Under the pieces are notes generated by a model, which saw only the letters and a program-made list of their open reading frames with translations, did no database searches and had not been told where the DNA came from. Both the position numbers and the translations under genes were made by a program. DNA of 5,601 bases from Candidatus Faecousia faecipullorum (GTDB lineage: Bacteria > Bacillota > Clostridia > Oscillospirales > Oscillospiraceae): contig DVJG01000100.1 in the NCBI GenBank assembly GCA_018710805.1, forward strand, positions 1 to 5,601, given 5' to 3'. Positions 5,446 to 5,601 of the stretch are shown here, piece after piece; the stretch's first letter is position 1, and each line of letters opens with the position of its first letter.

Positions 5446-5601
5446 GTCACCCGCCGAGAGCGGAAGACAAAAACCTGTACCTTGTAAATTGAATAACGTA
5501 AAGACAAACTAAGACACCTTGGACAATTAATGGATTGTTTAAGAAATCGTGTATAAGACGAAATTGAACAGCCAACGAAAATTCTTGAGTAATATTGCTA
5601 G
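5446..5601 (+). other. Probable 16S rRNA operon leader (16S gene expected beyond right edge)
   Basis: This gene-free, AT-rich stretch follows two strong tandem promoters. It holds a small hairpin at 5451-5463 (CCGC/GCGG), a boxA-like sequence and TTGTAAATTGAATAACG wording that resembles Firmicutes rRNA leaders. A five-pair repeat ACAAT/ATTGT lies at 5523-5538. The end (AGTAATATTGCT, 5587-5598 area) is nearly self-complementary and could belong to the processing stem around 16S rRNA. No part of 16S is visible in the window. A tRNA or other stable RNA operon is the alternative. Confidence 0.65.
5476..5491 (+). promoter_or_regulatory. BoxA-like rRNA antitermination sequence
   Basis: TGTACCTTGTAAATTG resembles the Firmicutes boxA pattern TGTTCTTTGAAAACTG, differing at several positions. 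BoxA binds NusB-NusE in the nascent rRNA leader and prevents premature termination. Its place about 30 bases after the P2 start fits that role. The match is imperfect. Confidence 0.5.

Noticed and set aside
5446..5601. tRNA gene or small ORF in the right-hand non-coding region
   Set aside because: No cloverleaf, TTCGAATC-like T-arm or open frame with a ribosome binding site is visible. A leader of a downstream stable RNA fits better.

Overview
The window looks like chromosomal DNA of an endospore-forming, fairly GC-rich member of the Clostridia. A gut-type Oscillospiraceae/Oscillospirales genome is the best guess. The basis is a GerA-family spore-germination operon, strong GGAGG-type ribosome binding sites, Firmicutes-like protein sequences and a Firmicutes-style rRNA leader. 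No mobile element, CRISPR array or phage gene is visible.

Layout. The left half (1-2506) is a compact minus-strand operon read from about 2522 leftwards: a Nudix hydrolase of the ADP-ribose pyrophosphatase type, then mnmE (tRNA U34 modification GTPase), then a cysteine desulfurase of the NifS/IscS class that runs off the left edge. The genes are packed tightly. The Nudix stop touches the mnmE start, 8 bases separate mnmE from the desulfurase, and the mnmE stop codon forms part of the next gene's Shine-Dalgarno sequence. A good sigma-A promoter (2529-2557) drives this operon leftwards.

An 82-base divergent intergenic region separates it from a plus-strand operon (2589-5312) with the order gerA - gerC-like - gerB-like. 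The first gene is a convincing full-length GerAA-type germinant-receptor subunit. The other two are strongly shortened and diverged. The C-like protein has only about 155 residues and a secretion signal without a lipobox cysteine. The B-like membrane protein has 288 residues instead of the usual 360 or so. The three genes overlap (ATGA, then a 20-base overlap with a TTG start) and so are probably translated as one coupled unit in the forespore.

The last 289 bases (5313-5601) hold no gene. They contain two strong tandem sigma-A promoters (P1 at 5309-5337, P2 at 5411-5439), phased A-tracts between them, hairpins at each predicted transcript start and a boxA-like antitermination sequence. This is what the promoter and leader of a ribosomal RNA operon look like, with 16S rRNA expected just past the right edge. 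The -35 box of P1 overlaps the stop codon of the gerB-like gene, and no forward terminator separates the sporulation operon from the rRNA promoters.

I see no clearly new defence or mobile system. The most unusual elements are the reduced germination receptor and the way it abuts the rRNA promoter.
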